64,000 nt of DNA from an uncultured Paracoccaceae bacterium (GCA_937983405.1 CALJZN010000022.1:1-64000), one strand, 5' to 3'. Shown: positions 25,478 to 35,450, counted from the first letter of the stretch. Notes: generated by a model not told the origin, from the letters alone. Program-made: numbers and translations.

Positions 25478-27127
25478 CTACATGTTGGGATAGTTCGGCC
25501 CGTCTCCGCCCTGCGGCGTGACCCAGGTGATGTTCTGGCTGGGATCCTTGATGTCGCAGGTCTTGCAGTGCACGCAGTTCTGGAAGTTGATGACGAAGCG
25601 CGCCGCCGCGCCCTCGCCCACCACCTCGTAGACGCCGGCGGGGCAGTAGCGCTGCGCCGGCTCGGCGTAGAGGGGCAGGTTGACGCGGATCGGCACCGAG
25701 GCGTCGGCGAGCGTCAGATGCGCCGGCTGGCCCTCGGCGTGGTTGGTGAAGGAGAAGGCGACGTTGGTCAGCCGGTCGAAGCTGAGCACGCCGTCGGGCC
25801 GGGGATAGTCGATCGGCCTGTGGTCCTTCGCAAGCCCCGTCGCCTCGGCGTCGGTCTTGCCGTGACCGAGGGTGCCGAAGGGGTTCCACCCGGTCAGGTT
25901 CGCCGCCCACATGTCGATCCCGCCCAGCATGAGCCCGCCGACCAGCCCGTGGCGCGACCACAGCGGCTTGACGTTGCGCACCCGCCGCAGCTCGCGGCCC
26001 ACCGGGCCGTCGCGCAGCGCGGTCTCGTAGTCGGCCAGCTCGTCGCCCGCGCGGCCCGCGGCGATGGCGGCCGCCGCCGCCTCGGCCGCCGCGATGCCCG
26101 ACAGCATCGCGTTGTGGTTGCCCTTGATCCGCGGCACGTTGACCAGCCCCGCCGCGCAGCCCAAGAGCGCGCCGCCCGGAAAGACGAGCTTGGGGATCGA
26201 CTGCCAGCCGCCCTCGCTGATCGCCCGCGCCCCGTAGGCCACGCGCTTGCCGCCCCGCAGCAGCCCGGCGATCAAGGGGTGATGCTTGAAGCGCTGGAAC
26301 TCCATGTAGGGGTAGAGATGCGGGTTGGCATAGTCGAGATGCACCACGAAGCCGACATAGACCTGGCCCGCCGCGCCGTGATAGACAAAGCCGCCGCCGC
26401 CCGCCTTCGACCCCAGCGGCCAGCCCAGCGTGTGCAGCACGGTGCCGGGGCGATGCCTCTCGGGGTCGATCTCCCAGATCTCCTTCATGCCGAGGCCGAA
26501 CTTCTGCGGCTCTGTCGCGGCGGCAAGCCCGAACTGCGCCATCGCCTGCTTTGCCAGCGACCCGCGCGCACCTTCGGCCAGCAGGACATACTTGCCGCGC
26601 AGCTCCATCCCCGGCTCGTAGGACGGGCCCGGCGTGCCGTCGGGGCGCTTGCCGAACTCGCCCGCCACGACGCCCGCCACGCGGCCGTCCGCAGCCCGGA
26701 CCAGCTCGGAACAGGCCATGCCGGCGAAGATTTCGACCCCCAGCGCCTCGGCCTCGCGCGCCAGCCAGCGGCAGACGTTGGCCATCGAGACGACATAGGC
26801 GCCGTGATTGTCCATCAGCGGCGGCAGCAGCCAGTTGGGCAGGCGGATATGTCCGGCCGGGCCGAGCACGCAGAAGCTGTCCGAGACAACGGGCACCGAT
26901 ATGGGCGCGCCGCGGTCGCGCCAGTCGGGCAGCAGCCTGTCCAGGCCCGAGACATCCAGCACCGCGCCCGACAGGATGTGCGCCCCGACCTCCGACCCCT
27001 TTTCGAGCAGCACCACCGACAGATCGGGGGCCACCTGCTTCAGCCGGATCGCGGCCGACAACCCGGCCGGCCCCCCGCCCACGATCACCACATCGTAGTC
27101 CATCGCCTCGCGAAGGGTCTCCGCCAT
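25478..27127 (-). CDS. Electron transfer flavoprotein-ubiquinone oxidoreductase
   Basis: MAETLREAMDYDVVIVGGGPAGLSAAIRLKQVAPDLSVVLLEKGSEVGAHILSGAVLD...; C-terminal 4Fe-4S FINFQNCVHCKTCDIKDPSQNITWVTPQGGDGPNYPNM. Confidence 0.97.
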   Translation of the reverse strand: MAETLREAMDYDVVIVGGGPAGLSAAIRLKQVAPDLSVVLLEKGSEVGAHILSGAVLDVSGLDRLLPDWRDRGAPISVPVVSDSFCVLGPAGHIRLPNWLLPPLMDNHGAYVVSMANVCRWLAREAEALGVEIFAGMACSELVRAADGRVAGVVAGEFGKRPDGTPGPSYEPGMELRGKYVLLAEGARGSLAKQAMAQFGLAAATEPQKFGLGMKEIWEIDPERHRPGTVLHTLGWPLGSKAGGGGFVYHGAAGQVYVGFVVHLDYANPHLYPYMEFQRFKHHPLIAGLLRGGKRVAYGARAISEGGWQSIPKLVFPGGALLGCAAGLVNVPRIKGNHNAMLSGIAAAEAAAAAIAAGRAGDELADYETALRDGPVGRELRRVRNVKPLWSRHGLVGGLMLGGIDMWAANLTGWNPFGTLGHGKTDAEATGLAKDHRPIDYPRPDGVLSFDRLTNVAFSFTNHAEGQPAHLTLADASVPIRVNLPLYAEPAQRYCPAGVYEVVGEGAAARFVINFQNCVHCKTCDIKDPSQNITWVTPQGGDGPNYPNM

Positions 27128-27349
27128 CGGTCCACTCCCTTGCGCCCCGTTGCGCTTGGCCCTGCGCCCGCCTATCTACACGGGCGGACCAGACGGTCAA
27201 CCGACCCGTTGCGCCGGAAGCCGCCGGGCGGGCAGGTTCCCCTTGCCAAGCCTGCCGCCATCGGCTGAGGTGGCGCATCCGGACCGGATTGCCAGCCGGA
27301 CCCCGGGGTCTGCCCCGGGCATCCCGGTTACTCTTGCGTGAAGTGGGCT

Positions 27350-27820
27350 ATGGAAAAGATACCGATGACCCGTGGCGGATACTCCGCTCTCGACGAGGAA
27401 TTGCGGCAACTGAAGTCTGCCGAGCGCCCGGCCGTCATCCGCGCGATCGCCGAGGCGCGCGAGCATGGCGACCTCTCGGAGAACGCCGAGTATCACGCCG
27501 CGCGCGAGCGTCAGAGTTTCATCGAGGGCCGGATCAAGGAGCTCGAATCGATCCTCTCGCGCGCCGAGGTGATCGATCCGGGCCGCCTGTCGGGGTCGGT
27601 CAAGTTCGGGGCGACCGTCACGATCCTCGACGAGGAGACCGAGGAACGCCACACCTACCAGATCGTCGGCGAGGCCGAGGCGAGCATCGAGGCGGGGTTG
27701 CTCAACATCCGCTCGCCGCTCGCGCGTGCGCTGATCGGCAAGGACGAGGGCGATCTGGTCGAGGTGCGCACCCCGGGCGGCAGCCGCAGCTACGAGATCG
27801 TGAGCATCCGCTACGTCTGA
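27350..27820 (+). CDS. greA: Transcription elongation factor GreA
   Basis: [69 protein letters not shown]...[23 protein letters not shown]. Confidence 0.97.
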   Translation: MEKIPMTRGGYSALDEELRQLKSAERPAVIRAIAEAREHGDLSENAEYHAARERQSFIEGRIKELESILSRAEVIDPGRLSGSVKFGATVTILDEETEERHTYQIVGEAEASIEAGLLNIRSPLARALIGKDEGDLVEVRTPGGSRSYEIVSIRYV

Positions 27821-27869
27821 TCGCCGCGGCCTCGCGCCGCCTCGGGAAGGCCGACAGGGAACCCGCGCC

Positions 27870-29117
27870 ATGCGAGACAGCGAAGCCCCGGCCAACCGCG
27901 ACCGACCGCTGGACCTTGGCGTGTTTTCCCGCGCCCCGGCGCCGCGCGGGCCCGGCGCGGTCGAGGTGGTTGCCCTGCTGCTCGGTCTGGGCTGGCTGGC
28001 GGCCGTGGCGGCCTGGTTCCTTGCCCCCGACCGGGCCGCCGACTGGGCCCCCGCCTGGGTGCCCGCCTGGGCCTCCGACTGGCAGCCGTCGCAGCGGACG
28101 GCGTCGGTGGTCCTGGCCGGGGTCGCGGTGGTGCTGCCCCTCGGCTTTCTGTGGCTTGCGGCGCTGACGGCCCGGCATCTGCGCCAGCTCTGGGCCGAGG
28201 CCGACCGGTTGCGCGCCATGCTCGACGCGCTGCGCCAGGCGCAGATCGCCCAGACCCAGCTCGGCGCCAGCGTCCCCCGGGCGATCGCCGCAGCGGCCGC
28301 GGCCATGCAGCACCCGTCGGCGCCTGCGCCGCGCAACCTGCCGTCGCAGCGCCCGGACATGCCGCCCCGGGCAATGCTGGCCGAGGTTGCCGCGCCCGAG
28401 GGCGCGGCGCCCGCGGATGGCCCGATGCCCGACGCCCTGCCCGAAGCCCTGTCCGAAGCCGTGCCCGACGCTGTGCCCGACGCGACCGCCCCCGCTGCCC
28501 CTGCCGCCCCCGTCGCCCGCGGCGCTGCGACGCCCGCCTTCGCCAGCCGGCGCGATCCGCAGCGCCCGCCCCCGCCCCCACCTGCTGCGGCCGCCGAGGA
28601 TCAGCCCGCCCTCGCGCTGGGCACGCCGCCGATCGAACAGACCGCCCCGGTGCCGGTGGCCGACTTTGTGCGGGCGCTCAACTTTCCCGAAAGCCCGGAG
28701 GATGCCGAAGGCTTCCGCGCCCTGCGCCGCGCGCTCGACGACCGCAGCGTCGCCCGGCTGGTCCGGGCCGCGCAGGATGTGCTCACCCTGCTCAGCCAGG
28801 ACGGGATCTACATGGACGACCTCGCCCCCGACCGCGCCCGCCCCGAGGTCTGGCGTCGCTTTGCCGCCGGCGAGCGCGGGCGCGCCGTCGCCGCCCTAGG
28901 CGGGGTGCGCGACCGCGACTGCCTTGCCGCCGTCGCGCTGCGGATGAGGCAGGACACGGTGTTCCGCGATGCCGCCCACCATTTCCTGCGCCACTTCGAC
29001 CGCAGCTTCGCCGCCTTCGCCGAGCGCGCCGGAGATGCCGAGCTCGCCGAGTTCGCCGACACCCGCACGGCGCGGGCCTTCATGCTGATCGGCCGCGCGG
29101 CGGGGACCTTCGACTGA
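27870..29117 (+). CDS. Conserved membrane protein of unknown function with C-terminal helical domain
   Basis: Single uninterrupted ORF, N-terminal two hydrophobic segments, low-complexity A/P/D/E linker, conserved-looking C-terminus (FVRALNFPESPEDAEGFRALRRALDDRSVARLVRAAQDVLTLLSQDGIYMDDL...RMRQDTVFRDAAHHFLRHFDR). Confidence 0.75.
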   Translation: MRDSEAPANRDRPLDLGVFSRAPAPRGPGAVEVVALLLGLGWLAAVAAWFLAPDRAADWAPAWVPAWASDWQPSQRTASVVLAGVAVVLPLGFLWLAALTARHLRQLWAEADRLRAMLDALRQAQIAQTQLGASVPRAIAAAAAAMQHPSAPAPRNLPSQRPDMPPRAMLAEVAAPEGAAPADGPMPDALPEALSEAVPDAVPDATAPAAPAAPVARGAATPAFASRRDPQRPPPPPPAAAAEDQPALALGTPPIEQTAPVPVADFVRALNFPESPEDAEGFRALRRALDDRSVARLVRAAQDVLTLLSQDGIYMDDLAPDRARPEVWRRFAAGERGRAVAALGGVRDRDCLAAVALRMRQDTVFRDAAHHFLRHFDRSFAAFAERAGDAELAEFADTRTARAFMLIGRAAGTFD

Positions 29118-29138
29118 GACGCCCCGCCCGCGGCGCCG

Positions 29139-29735
29139 CTACCGGGCCGCCAGCAGGGCGCGGTTGTAGTCGGGGTCGTCGTCGTAGAGCGTTTCCGTCC
29201 GCACGCCCGCGATCCGCCCGAAGGCGTTCGACAGGGCGCGTGGGAACAGCGTATGCGGGATCCGCTCGAATCCCGGCAGGGCCTGCAGGATCCGGCTGAT
29301 GCTGGAGGCGCACAGCGCCTGCGGCACCGGGCCGGCTGTCTGCGCCAGCGCGAAGGCCTGCGCGGCGACCTCGGGCGGCACCTCGACCGTCTGGGCCACG
29401 GTGCGGTAGGTGATGCGGGTGTGGAAGTCGAGGTAGTGCTCGAGCACGCGGTCGGTGATGCCGTAGTGCAGGTCGTTCCGCTCGGGCGCGGCCGGATGGA
29501 ACCAGTTCCCGGCGGGGTCGAACAGCACGCGCTGCGCGGCGTTGATCAGAAGGCCGCTGTGCGCGCCATCCTCGGTCTCGTTGCTGATGACGGTGTAGAG
29601 CGTCAGCGCGGGCGGCCCGCCGGCCCGGTGGGCGGCGCGCATCACCGCATCGTCGGGGGCCCAGACCGGCTTGGCCGAACATCCGGCCGCAACGAGGAAC
29701 GGGGCGAAAGCCCCGAGGAACTGGCGCCGCTTCAT
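29139..29735 (-). CDS. Putative lipoprotein/Tat-like exported protein, unknown function
   Basis: MKRRQFLGAFAPFLVAAGCSAKPVWAPDDAVMRAAHRAGGPPALTLYTVISNETEDGAHSGLLINAAQRVLFDPAGNWFHPAAPERNDLHYGITDRVLEHYLDFHTR. Confidence 0.8.
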   Translation of the reverse strand: MKRRQFLGAFAPFLVAAGCSAKPVWAPDDAVMRAAHRAGGPPALTLYTVISNETEDGAHSGLLINAAQRVLFDPAGNWFHPAAPERNDLHYGITDRVLEHYLDFHTRITYRTVAQTVEVPPEVAAQAFALAQTAGPVPQALCASSISRILQALPGFERIPHTLFPRALSNAFGRIAGVRTETLYDDDPDYNRALLAAR

Positions 29736-29782
29736 GCAGAAGGCTCCGTCGAGGGTTCGGGCGTCGCCGCGGCGGCCGCGGG

Positions 29783-29917
29783 TCAGCTGTTCGCGAGGGC
29801 GAGGAAAACGAGGATCGCGATCACGATGCCCGCGACCCAGACGGACATCCGAATGAAGCCTGCAAACGTCCGCTCCTGCTCGCGGATGTCCATGCCGCCC
29901 TGCTTGTGCTCGGCCAT
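29783..29917 (-). CDS. aa3-type cytochrome c oxidase subunit IV (44 aa; below ORF-track cutoff)
   Basis: Own translation: [44 protein letters not shown], matching the bacterial aa3 type COX subunit IV pattern. Confidence 0.9.
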   Translation of the reverse strand: MAEHKQGGMDIREQERTFAGFIRMSVWVAGIVIAILVFLALANS

Positions 29918-29994
29918 CGGTTCGGGTCTCCTGCCGGTCCTTGGGTGTCGCGATAGCCGATCCGCCGCGCGTTGTCACGGGGTCGCGTGCCTGC

Positions 29995-31038
29995 TCATCC
30001 GGTGCCGGCGGCCCGCCACAGCCAGGCCCCGTCGTCCCGCCGCCGGCGCGTCGCCTCGCCCCGCCGCAGAAGGTGGTTGAGATGCGCCAGCGCCTCGCCC
30101 AGGGCAGGCATGTAGACCGCCGGCTCGACCTCGCGGCCGAACAGGGGCACGAAGCACTCCACGGCCAGCCGCGGCGCGGCCAGATGGGCGCGCAGCCGGT
30201 CGAGCGCCGCCTCGTGGTCCTCGATCATCTGCGCCAGCCGCCCGGGCAGGCCGCGGTAGGGCAGGCGGTGGCCGGGCAGAACAAGCTGGTCGTCCGTCGC
30301 CCGGGCGGCCATGCGGCGGCAACTGTCGAGCCAGTCGCCCACCGGGTCGGCCCCGGGTTCTGTGGCATAGACGGACAGATTGGCCGAGATACCGGGCAGA
30401 AGCTGGTCGCCCCCGATCACAAGGCCGTCGTCGCGGCTCCACAGCGTCAGATGCTCGGGGGCATGGCCCTCGCCCGTTGCCACGTCCCACACCCGGCCGC
30501 CGGCGGTTAGGCTGTCGCCGTCCTTCAGCCGGACATAGCCCGGCGGCAGGGGCGCCACGCAATCGGCGAAGTTGAACGGGCGTTCCGCGGCCTTCCGCGC
30601 CAGCATCCCGGCCGGCATCCCCGCGCCGCGCCAGTGCGCGAGGGTCTGGGGCAGCGGGCGGTCCTGCACATCGAGCGTCAGCATCCGCGCCATAAGCCAG
30701 GCGGTCCGGCTGGTCAGCAGCGCCGCGCCGCGCGCGGCCATCAGCCAGCCGGCCAGTCCGATGTGGTCGGGATGGTGGTGCGTGGCGATCAGCCGCGTCA
30801 GCGGCTTGCCGGCCAGCGGCCCGTCGAGCGCCGCGGCCAGGGCGGCCCGCGACCGGCGGCTGTCGATCGCGCTGTCCACCAGCGTCCAGCCGTCGCCGTC
30901 GTCCAGCGCGTAGAGGTTCACATGGTCGGGCCGCGACGGCAGCGAAATGCGCAGCCACAGCACGCCCGGCGCCACCTCGACCGCCGCGCCCTCGGCCGGG
31001 CCCTCGTGCCAGGGGGTCCGAAGGGGGCGGCGCGTCAT
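29995..31038 (-). CDS. MBL-fold metallo-hydrolase
   Basis: LYALDDGDGWTLVDSAIDS...LIATHHHPDHIGLAGWLM (HxHxDH)...GEGHAPEHLTLWSRDDGLVIGGDQLLPGIS. Confidence 0.93.
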   Translation of the reverse strand: MTRRPLRTPWHEGPAEGAAVEVAPGVLWLRISLPSRPDHVNLYALDDGDGWTLVDSAIDSRRSRAALAAALDGPLAGKPLTRLIATHHHPDHIGLAGWLMAARGAALLTSRTAWLMARMLTLDVQDRPLPQTLAHWRGAGMPAGMLARKAAERPFNFADCVAPLPPGYVRLKDGDSLTAGGRVWDVATGEGHAPEHLTLWSRDDGLVIGGDQLLPGISANLSVYATEPGADPVGDWLDSCRRMAARATDDQLVLPGHRLPYRGLPGRLAQMIEDHEAALDRLRAHLAAPRLAVECFVPLFGREVEPAVYMPALGEALAHLNHLLRRGEATRRRRDDGAWLWRAAGTG

Positions 31039-31269
31039 GGCCGCAGCACCGGGCAGGCGGGGCGGCCGGCGGGGGGGCCGCCGCAGCGGCCGCCGGGGGG
31101 GCGGCCGGGCGGGCGGCCGGGCGGGCGACGGGCGGGGCCGCGGCGGGGCAAGGGCATCGGCGGGGGGCTCCGGGGCGGGCGGGGCATGCGGCGCGGCTTG
31201 GCAAGGTCCGCTCATGCCGCTATCACCGCCGCTCGGCAACCCCCGCGCCGCTGCGCCGAAGGCCCGCCC

Positions 31270-32229
31270 ATGCCCGAGACCCTGCGCCTCGTCCCCGACC
31301 CAGCCGGGATCGCCCGGGCGGCGGCGCTGCTGGCCCGGGGCGCGCTGGTCGCCTTTCCGACCGAGACGGTCTATGGCCTCGGCGGCGATGCCCGCAGCGA
31401 CGCCGCGGTGGCGGCGATCTTCGCCGCCAAGGGGCGGCCGGCCTTCAACCCGCTGATCGTGCATGTCGCCGATGCGCAGGCCGCCGCCGCGCTGGCCCAT
31501 CTGCCGCCCGAGGCCGAGCGGCTCGCCGCCGCCTTCTGGCCCGGGCCGCTGACGCTGGTGCTGCCCGCGCGGGCCGCGGCGGGCCTTGCGCCGCGGGTCG
31601 CGGCGGGCCTGCCCAGCGTGGCGCTGCGGGTGCCCGCCCATCCCGTGGCCCGCGCGCTGCTCTCGGCCTTCGGCGGACCGGTGGCGGCGCCCTCGGCCAA
31701 CCCCTCGGGCCGGATCAGTCCGACGCGGGCCGGGCATGTGATGGCCGGACTCGGCGGGCGCATCGCGGCGGTGCTGGACGGCGGGGCCTGCCCGGTGGGT
31801 CTTGAGTCGACCATCGTCGCGCTTGCACCCGGCGCGCCGCCCGTGCTCTTGCGGCCGGGCGGCTTGCCGGCCGAGCGGATCGAGGCCGTGCTGGGCCGGC
31901 CGCTGGGTGCACCCGGCGCCGGGCCGCGGCCCGCAGCACCCGGGCAGCTGGCCTCGCACTACGCGCCCGCCGCGCGTCTGCGCCTGAACGCGGCCGAGGC
32001 CGGGCAGGGCGAGCTGCGCCTGGGCTTCGGCCCCGGGGACAGCCCCGACCTCAACCTCTCGCCCGCCGGCGATCTGGAGGAGGCGGCGGCCAACCTCTTC
32101 CACCTGCTGCACGAGGCCGACCGGCGCCTGCCCCCCGGGGGCGTCATCGCCGTGGCGCCGCTGCCCGAGACGGGCCTCGGGCGGGCGCTCAACGACCGCC
32201 TGCGCCGCGCCGCCGCGCCGCGCGGCTGA
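31270..32229 (+). CDS. tsaC: L-threonylcarbamoyladenylate synthase (Sua5/YciO/YrdC)
   Basis: AAALLARGALVAFPTETVYGLGGDARSDAAVAAIFAAKGRPAFNPLIVHV...VALRVPAHPVARALLSAFGGPVAAPSANPSGRISPT...GLESTIV; C-terminal Sua5 domain ASHYAPAARLRL. Confidence 0.95.
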   Translation: MPETLRLVPDPAGIARAAALLARGALVAFPTETVYGLGGDARSDAAVAAIFAAKGRPAFNPLIVHVADAQAAAALAHLPPEAERLAAAFWPGPLTLVLPARAAAGLAPRVAAGLPSVALRVPAHPVARALLSAFGGPVAAPSANPSGRISPTRAGHVMAGLGGRIAAVLDGGACPVGLESTIVALAPGAPPVLLRPGGLPAERIEAVLGRPLGAPGAGPRPAAPGQLASHYAPAARLRLNAAEAGQGELRLGFGPGDSPDLNLSPAGDLEEAAANLFHLLHEADRRLPPGGVIAVAPLPETGLGRALNDRLRRAAAPRG

Positions 32230-32235
32230 GCACCC

Positions 32236-34758
32236 TCAGGTCTGCGCGCGCAAGACCTGCGCCGGGCGCGCGGCCAGCGGGCGCAGCGCGAAGGCAAGCC
32301 CCGCCAGCAGCGTCGCCAGAACCCCGCCGGCGACGATGGCGACGGCCGAGACCGGCTCGAACCGATAGGCCGTGTCCATCACGAAGGCCGTCACCGCCCA
32401 GCCCGCCAGCCCGCCGCCGACGATGGCCACGGCCCCCGCCGCCGCCCCCATCAGCGCCGAGCGCAGGGCGAACGAGGCGAGGATGCGCGCCCGCGTCGCC
32501 CCGAGCGTCTTGAGCACGGCCGATTCGAACACCCGCGCCCGCTCGCCCGCGGCCGCCGCGCCGATCAGCACGACGAAGCCCGTGAGCAGCGTCGCCCCGG
32601 CGGCATAGGCGGTGGCCGCGGCGATGGCCGCCAGCGCCTCGGACACGCGGTCGATGGCGTCCTTCACCCGGATCGCGGTGATGTTGGGATAGGCGCTGGC
32701 CAGGTCGCGCAGGATGCGCGCCTCGGCCTCGGGGGCGGCATAGACCGTGGCGATATGGGTGTGCGGCGCCCCGGCCAGCGCGCCGGGGTTGAGCGAGAGG
32801 ACGAAGTTGATGCCGCCGGTCGAGAAATCGACCTCGCGGAAGCTCGTGATCGTTGCCGTCAGGTCGCGGCCGAGGATGTTCACGGTCATCCGGTCGCCGA
32901 GTTTCAGCCCCAGCTCCGCGCCCGCCTGGGAGGAGAAGCTCATCACCGGCGGTCCGGCATAGTCGGCCGGCCACCAGGCGCCCGCGGTGATGCGCGCGTC
33001 GGGGGGCGGTTCGGCCGAATAGGTGACGCCGCGGTCGCCGCGCAGCACCCAGTGGTCGCCCGCCACCTCGCGCGCCGGACGGTCGTTGATGCGGGTGATG
33101 ATGCCGCGCAGCATCGGCGCGCTCTCCACCCCCGCCACCGCCGGATCGCCCGCGAGCCGGGCGCGGAACCCCTCGATCTGGTCGTTCTGGATGTCGACGA
33201 AGAAGAAGGCCGGCGCGCGCTCGGGCAGGTCGCGGGCGATGGCGCCGCGCAGGTTGGCGTCGATCTGCCCCACGGCGGCCAGCACCGTCAGCCCGAGGCC
33301 GAGCGAGAGGATGACGCTTGCCGCCTCTTCCCGCGGGCCGCCCACGGCGCCCAGCGCCAGCCGCAGCGCCGGCCGGCCGCGCACGAAGCGGGCGCGCGAC
33401 AGCCAGCGCGCAAGCCGCCGCACGGCCCAGGCCGCGGCGACAAGGCACAGCAGTGCCGCGGCGATCGCCCCCGCGGTGGCCAGCGCCAGAAGCGGGACCG
33501 AGGCGAACCCCACCGCCGAGCCGACGAGCGCGGCCAGCAGCAGCGCGGTCGTCAGCAGATAGACCGGGCGCGGCCAGGCCCGCGTCCGCCCCCCCGCCTC
33601 GCGGAACAGCGCCGCCGCCCGCACCTCGGCCGTGCGCGCCAGCGGCCAGAGGGTGAACAGCACCGCCGTCAGCAGGCCGTACAGCGCCGCTTCGGCCAGC
33701 GGGCGCGGATGGATCGTCAGCACGGCGGGCACCGGCAGCCGCGCCTCGAGGATCGGCGCCAGCGCGATCGGCACCGCCGCCCCGAGCACGAGGCCCAGTG
33801 CCACGCCCAACAGCGTCAGCACCCCGATCTGCAGGAAATAGGCGGCAAAGATCGTGCGGCTTTCGGCCCCCAGCGTCTTGAGCGTCGCGATCACCGCCGT
33901 CTTTCCCTCGAGATAGGCGCGCACCGCCGCCGAGACGCCGACGCCGCCCACCGCCAGCCCCGCCAGCCCGACGAGGACGAGGAACGAGCCGATGCGGTCC
34001 ACGAACAGCTCGATGCCCGGCGCGCCGCGCCGCCGGTCCTGCCAGCGCATGCCCGCGTCGCGGAACGCGGCCAGCGCCTCGGCCCGCAGCGCGGCCAGGT
34101 CGGTGCCCTCGGCCACCGCAAGCCGCAGCATGGTCTCGAAAAGCGTTCCCGGCCCGAGCAGCCGGCTGTCGGCAAGGTCCGCGGTGCGCACGATCGTGCG
34201 CGGGCCAAGGCCGAAGCCCGCGGTCGAGGCGTCGGGCTCGACCGCCAGCGCCGCGGCCAGCCGGAAGGTCTGCAGCCCGAGGCGGAAGGTATCGCCCGGC
34301 GCCAGCCCCATGCGGTCCATCAGCACCCGGTCCATCACCGCGCCGGGCAGGCCATCGACCCGCGCCAGCGCCTCGGCCAGCGACATCTCGGGCGACAGCC
34401 GCACCGCGCCCACCAGCGGATAGGCGTCGTCCACGCCCTTGACCTGCGTCAGCCCCCGCTCGTCGCCCGCCGTGGCCATCGAGCGGAAATCGACGATCTC
34501 CGACACCCGCAGCGCCCGCGCCTCGGCCCAGGCCCGCTCCTCGGGGCTGGGGAAGCGATAGGTGAAGGTCATCGCCGCGTCGCCGCCCAGCAGCACCGCC
34601 CCCTGTTCGGCAAGCCCGCGCTCGATGCCGGCCCGCACCGAGCCCACCGCCGCGATGGCCCCGACCCCTAGCGCAAGGCACAGAAGGAACACGCGAAAGC
34701 CGCGCAGGCCGCCGCGCAGCTCGCGCCGGGCGATGCGGGCGGCGACGGCCCCGGTCAT
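32236..34758 (-). CDS. FtsX-like ABC transporter permease (about 840 aa)
   Basis: MTGAVAARIARRELRGGLRGFRVFLLCLALGVGAIAAVGSVRAGIERGLAEQGAVLLGGDAAMTFTYRF...; multiple TM segments typical of YbbP-type exporters. Confidence 0.92.
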   Translation of the reverse strand: MTGAVAARIARRELRGGLRGFRVFLLCLALGVGAIAAVGSVRAGIERGLAEQGAVLLGGDAAMTFTYRFPSPEERAWAEARALRVSEIVDFRSMATAGDERGLTQVKGVDDAYPLVGAVRLSPEMSLAEALARVDGLPGAVMDRVLMDRMGLAPGDTFRLGLQTFRLAAALAVEPDASTAGFGLGPRTIVRTADLADSRLLGPGTLFETMLRLAVAEGTDLAALRAEALAAFRDAGMRWQDRRRGAPGIELFVDRIGSFLVLVGLAGLAVGGVGVSAAVRAYLEGKTAVIATLKTLGAESRTIFAAYFLQIGVLTLLGVALGLVLGAAVPIALAPILEARLPVPAVLTIHPRPLAEAALYGLLTAVLFTLWPLARTAEVRAAALFREAGGRTRAWPRPVYLLTTALLLAALVGSAVGFASVPLLALATAGAIAAALLCLVAAAWAVRRLARWLSRARFVRGRPALRLALGAVGGPREEAASVILSLGLGLTVLAAVGQIDANLRGAIARDLPERAPAFFFVDIQNDQIEGFRARLAGDPAVAGVESAPMLRGIITRINDRPAREVAGDHWVLRGDRGVTYSAEPPPDARITAGAWWPADYAGPPVMSFSSQAGAELGLKLGDRMTVNILGRDLTATITSFREVDFSTGGINFVLSLNPGALAGAPHTHIATVYAAPEAEARILRDLASAYPNITAIRVKDAIDRVSEALAAIAAATAYAAGATLLTGFVVLIGAAAAGERARVFESAVLKTLGATRARILASFALRSALMGAAAGAVAIVGGGLAGWAVTAFVMDTAYRFEPVSAVAIVAGGVLATLLAGLAFALRPLAARPAQVLRAQT

Positions 34759-35450
34759 TCCGCGGCCCTCCGCAAGCCGTCGGCAACGATCCGCCCGTCG
34801 GCCAGCCGCACCACCCGGTCGCAGCGCGCCGCAAGGTCGGGCGCATGGGTGACCAGCACGAGGGTCGAGCCGTAGCGGTCGCGCAGGCCGAACAGAAGCT
34901 CCATGATCGCCGCGCCGTTCGCGGCATCGAGGTTGCCCGTGGGCTCGTCGGCGAGCAGGATCTTCGGGTGCGGCGCCGCGGCGCGGGCCAGCGCGGTGCG
35001 CTGCTGCTCGCCGCCCGACAGCTGGCTGGGGTAGTGGTGCAGCCGGGCGCCGAGGCCCACCGCGCGCAGCTCGGCCTCGGCCCGCTCGAAGGCGTCGGGG
35101 GCGCCCGCCAGCTCGAGCGGGGTGGCGACGTTCTCGAGTGCCGTCATCGTCGGGATGAGGTGGAAGGACTGGAACACAACCCCCATATTGCCCCTGCGGA
35201 AGCGCGCCAGCGCGTCCTCGTTCATCGCCGTCAGGTCCTGGCCGAGCGCCGTGACCGTGCCGGCGGTGGCGCGCTCGAGCCCGCCCATGAGCATGAGGAG
35301 CGACGACTTGCCCGACCCCGACGGCCCCACCAGCCCCAGCGTCTCGCCCGGCGCCACGTCAAGCGTGATGCCGCGCAGGATCTCCACCGGCCCGGCGTTG
35401 CCGGCCAGCGTCAGCCCCGCGTCCCGGAGGGACAGGATCGGTCGGGTCAT
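34755..35450 (-). CDS. ABC transporter ATP-binding protein (LolD/YbbA-like)
   Basis: GLVGPSGSGKSSLLMLMGGLERATAGTVTALGQDL...LSGGEQQRTALARAAAPHPKILLADEPTGNLDAANG. Confidence 0.95.
   Translation of the reverse strand: MTRPILSLRDAGLTLAGNAGPVEILRGITLDVAPGETLGLVGPSGSGKSSLLMLMGGLERATAGTVTALGQDLTAMNEDALARFRRGNMGVVFQSFHLIPTMTALENVATPLELAGAPDAFERAEAELRAVGLGARLHHYPSQLSGGEQQRTALARAAAPHPKILLADEPTGNLDAANGAAIMELLFGLRDRYGSTLVLVTHAPDLAARCDRVVRLADGRIVADGLRRAAE

Noticed and set aside
31045-31140. Possible CRISPR-like or repeat array in the G-rich tract
   Set aside because: No regular repeat-spacer structure; simple low-complexity GC sequence.
29995-32112. 705-aa minus-strand ORF as a fusion of the MBL hydrolase with an upstream domain
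   Set aside because: The N-terminal about 360 residues are antisense to tsaC/Sua5; the MBL domain has its own ATG at 31038.
32755-34671. 638-aa plus-strand His/Arg/Gln-rich ORF
   Set aside because: Antisense to the FtsX-like permease; composition is typical of antisense high-GC frames.
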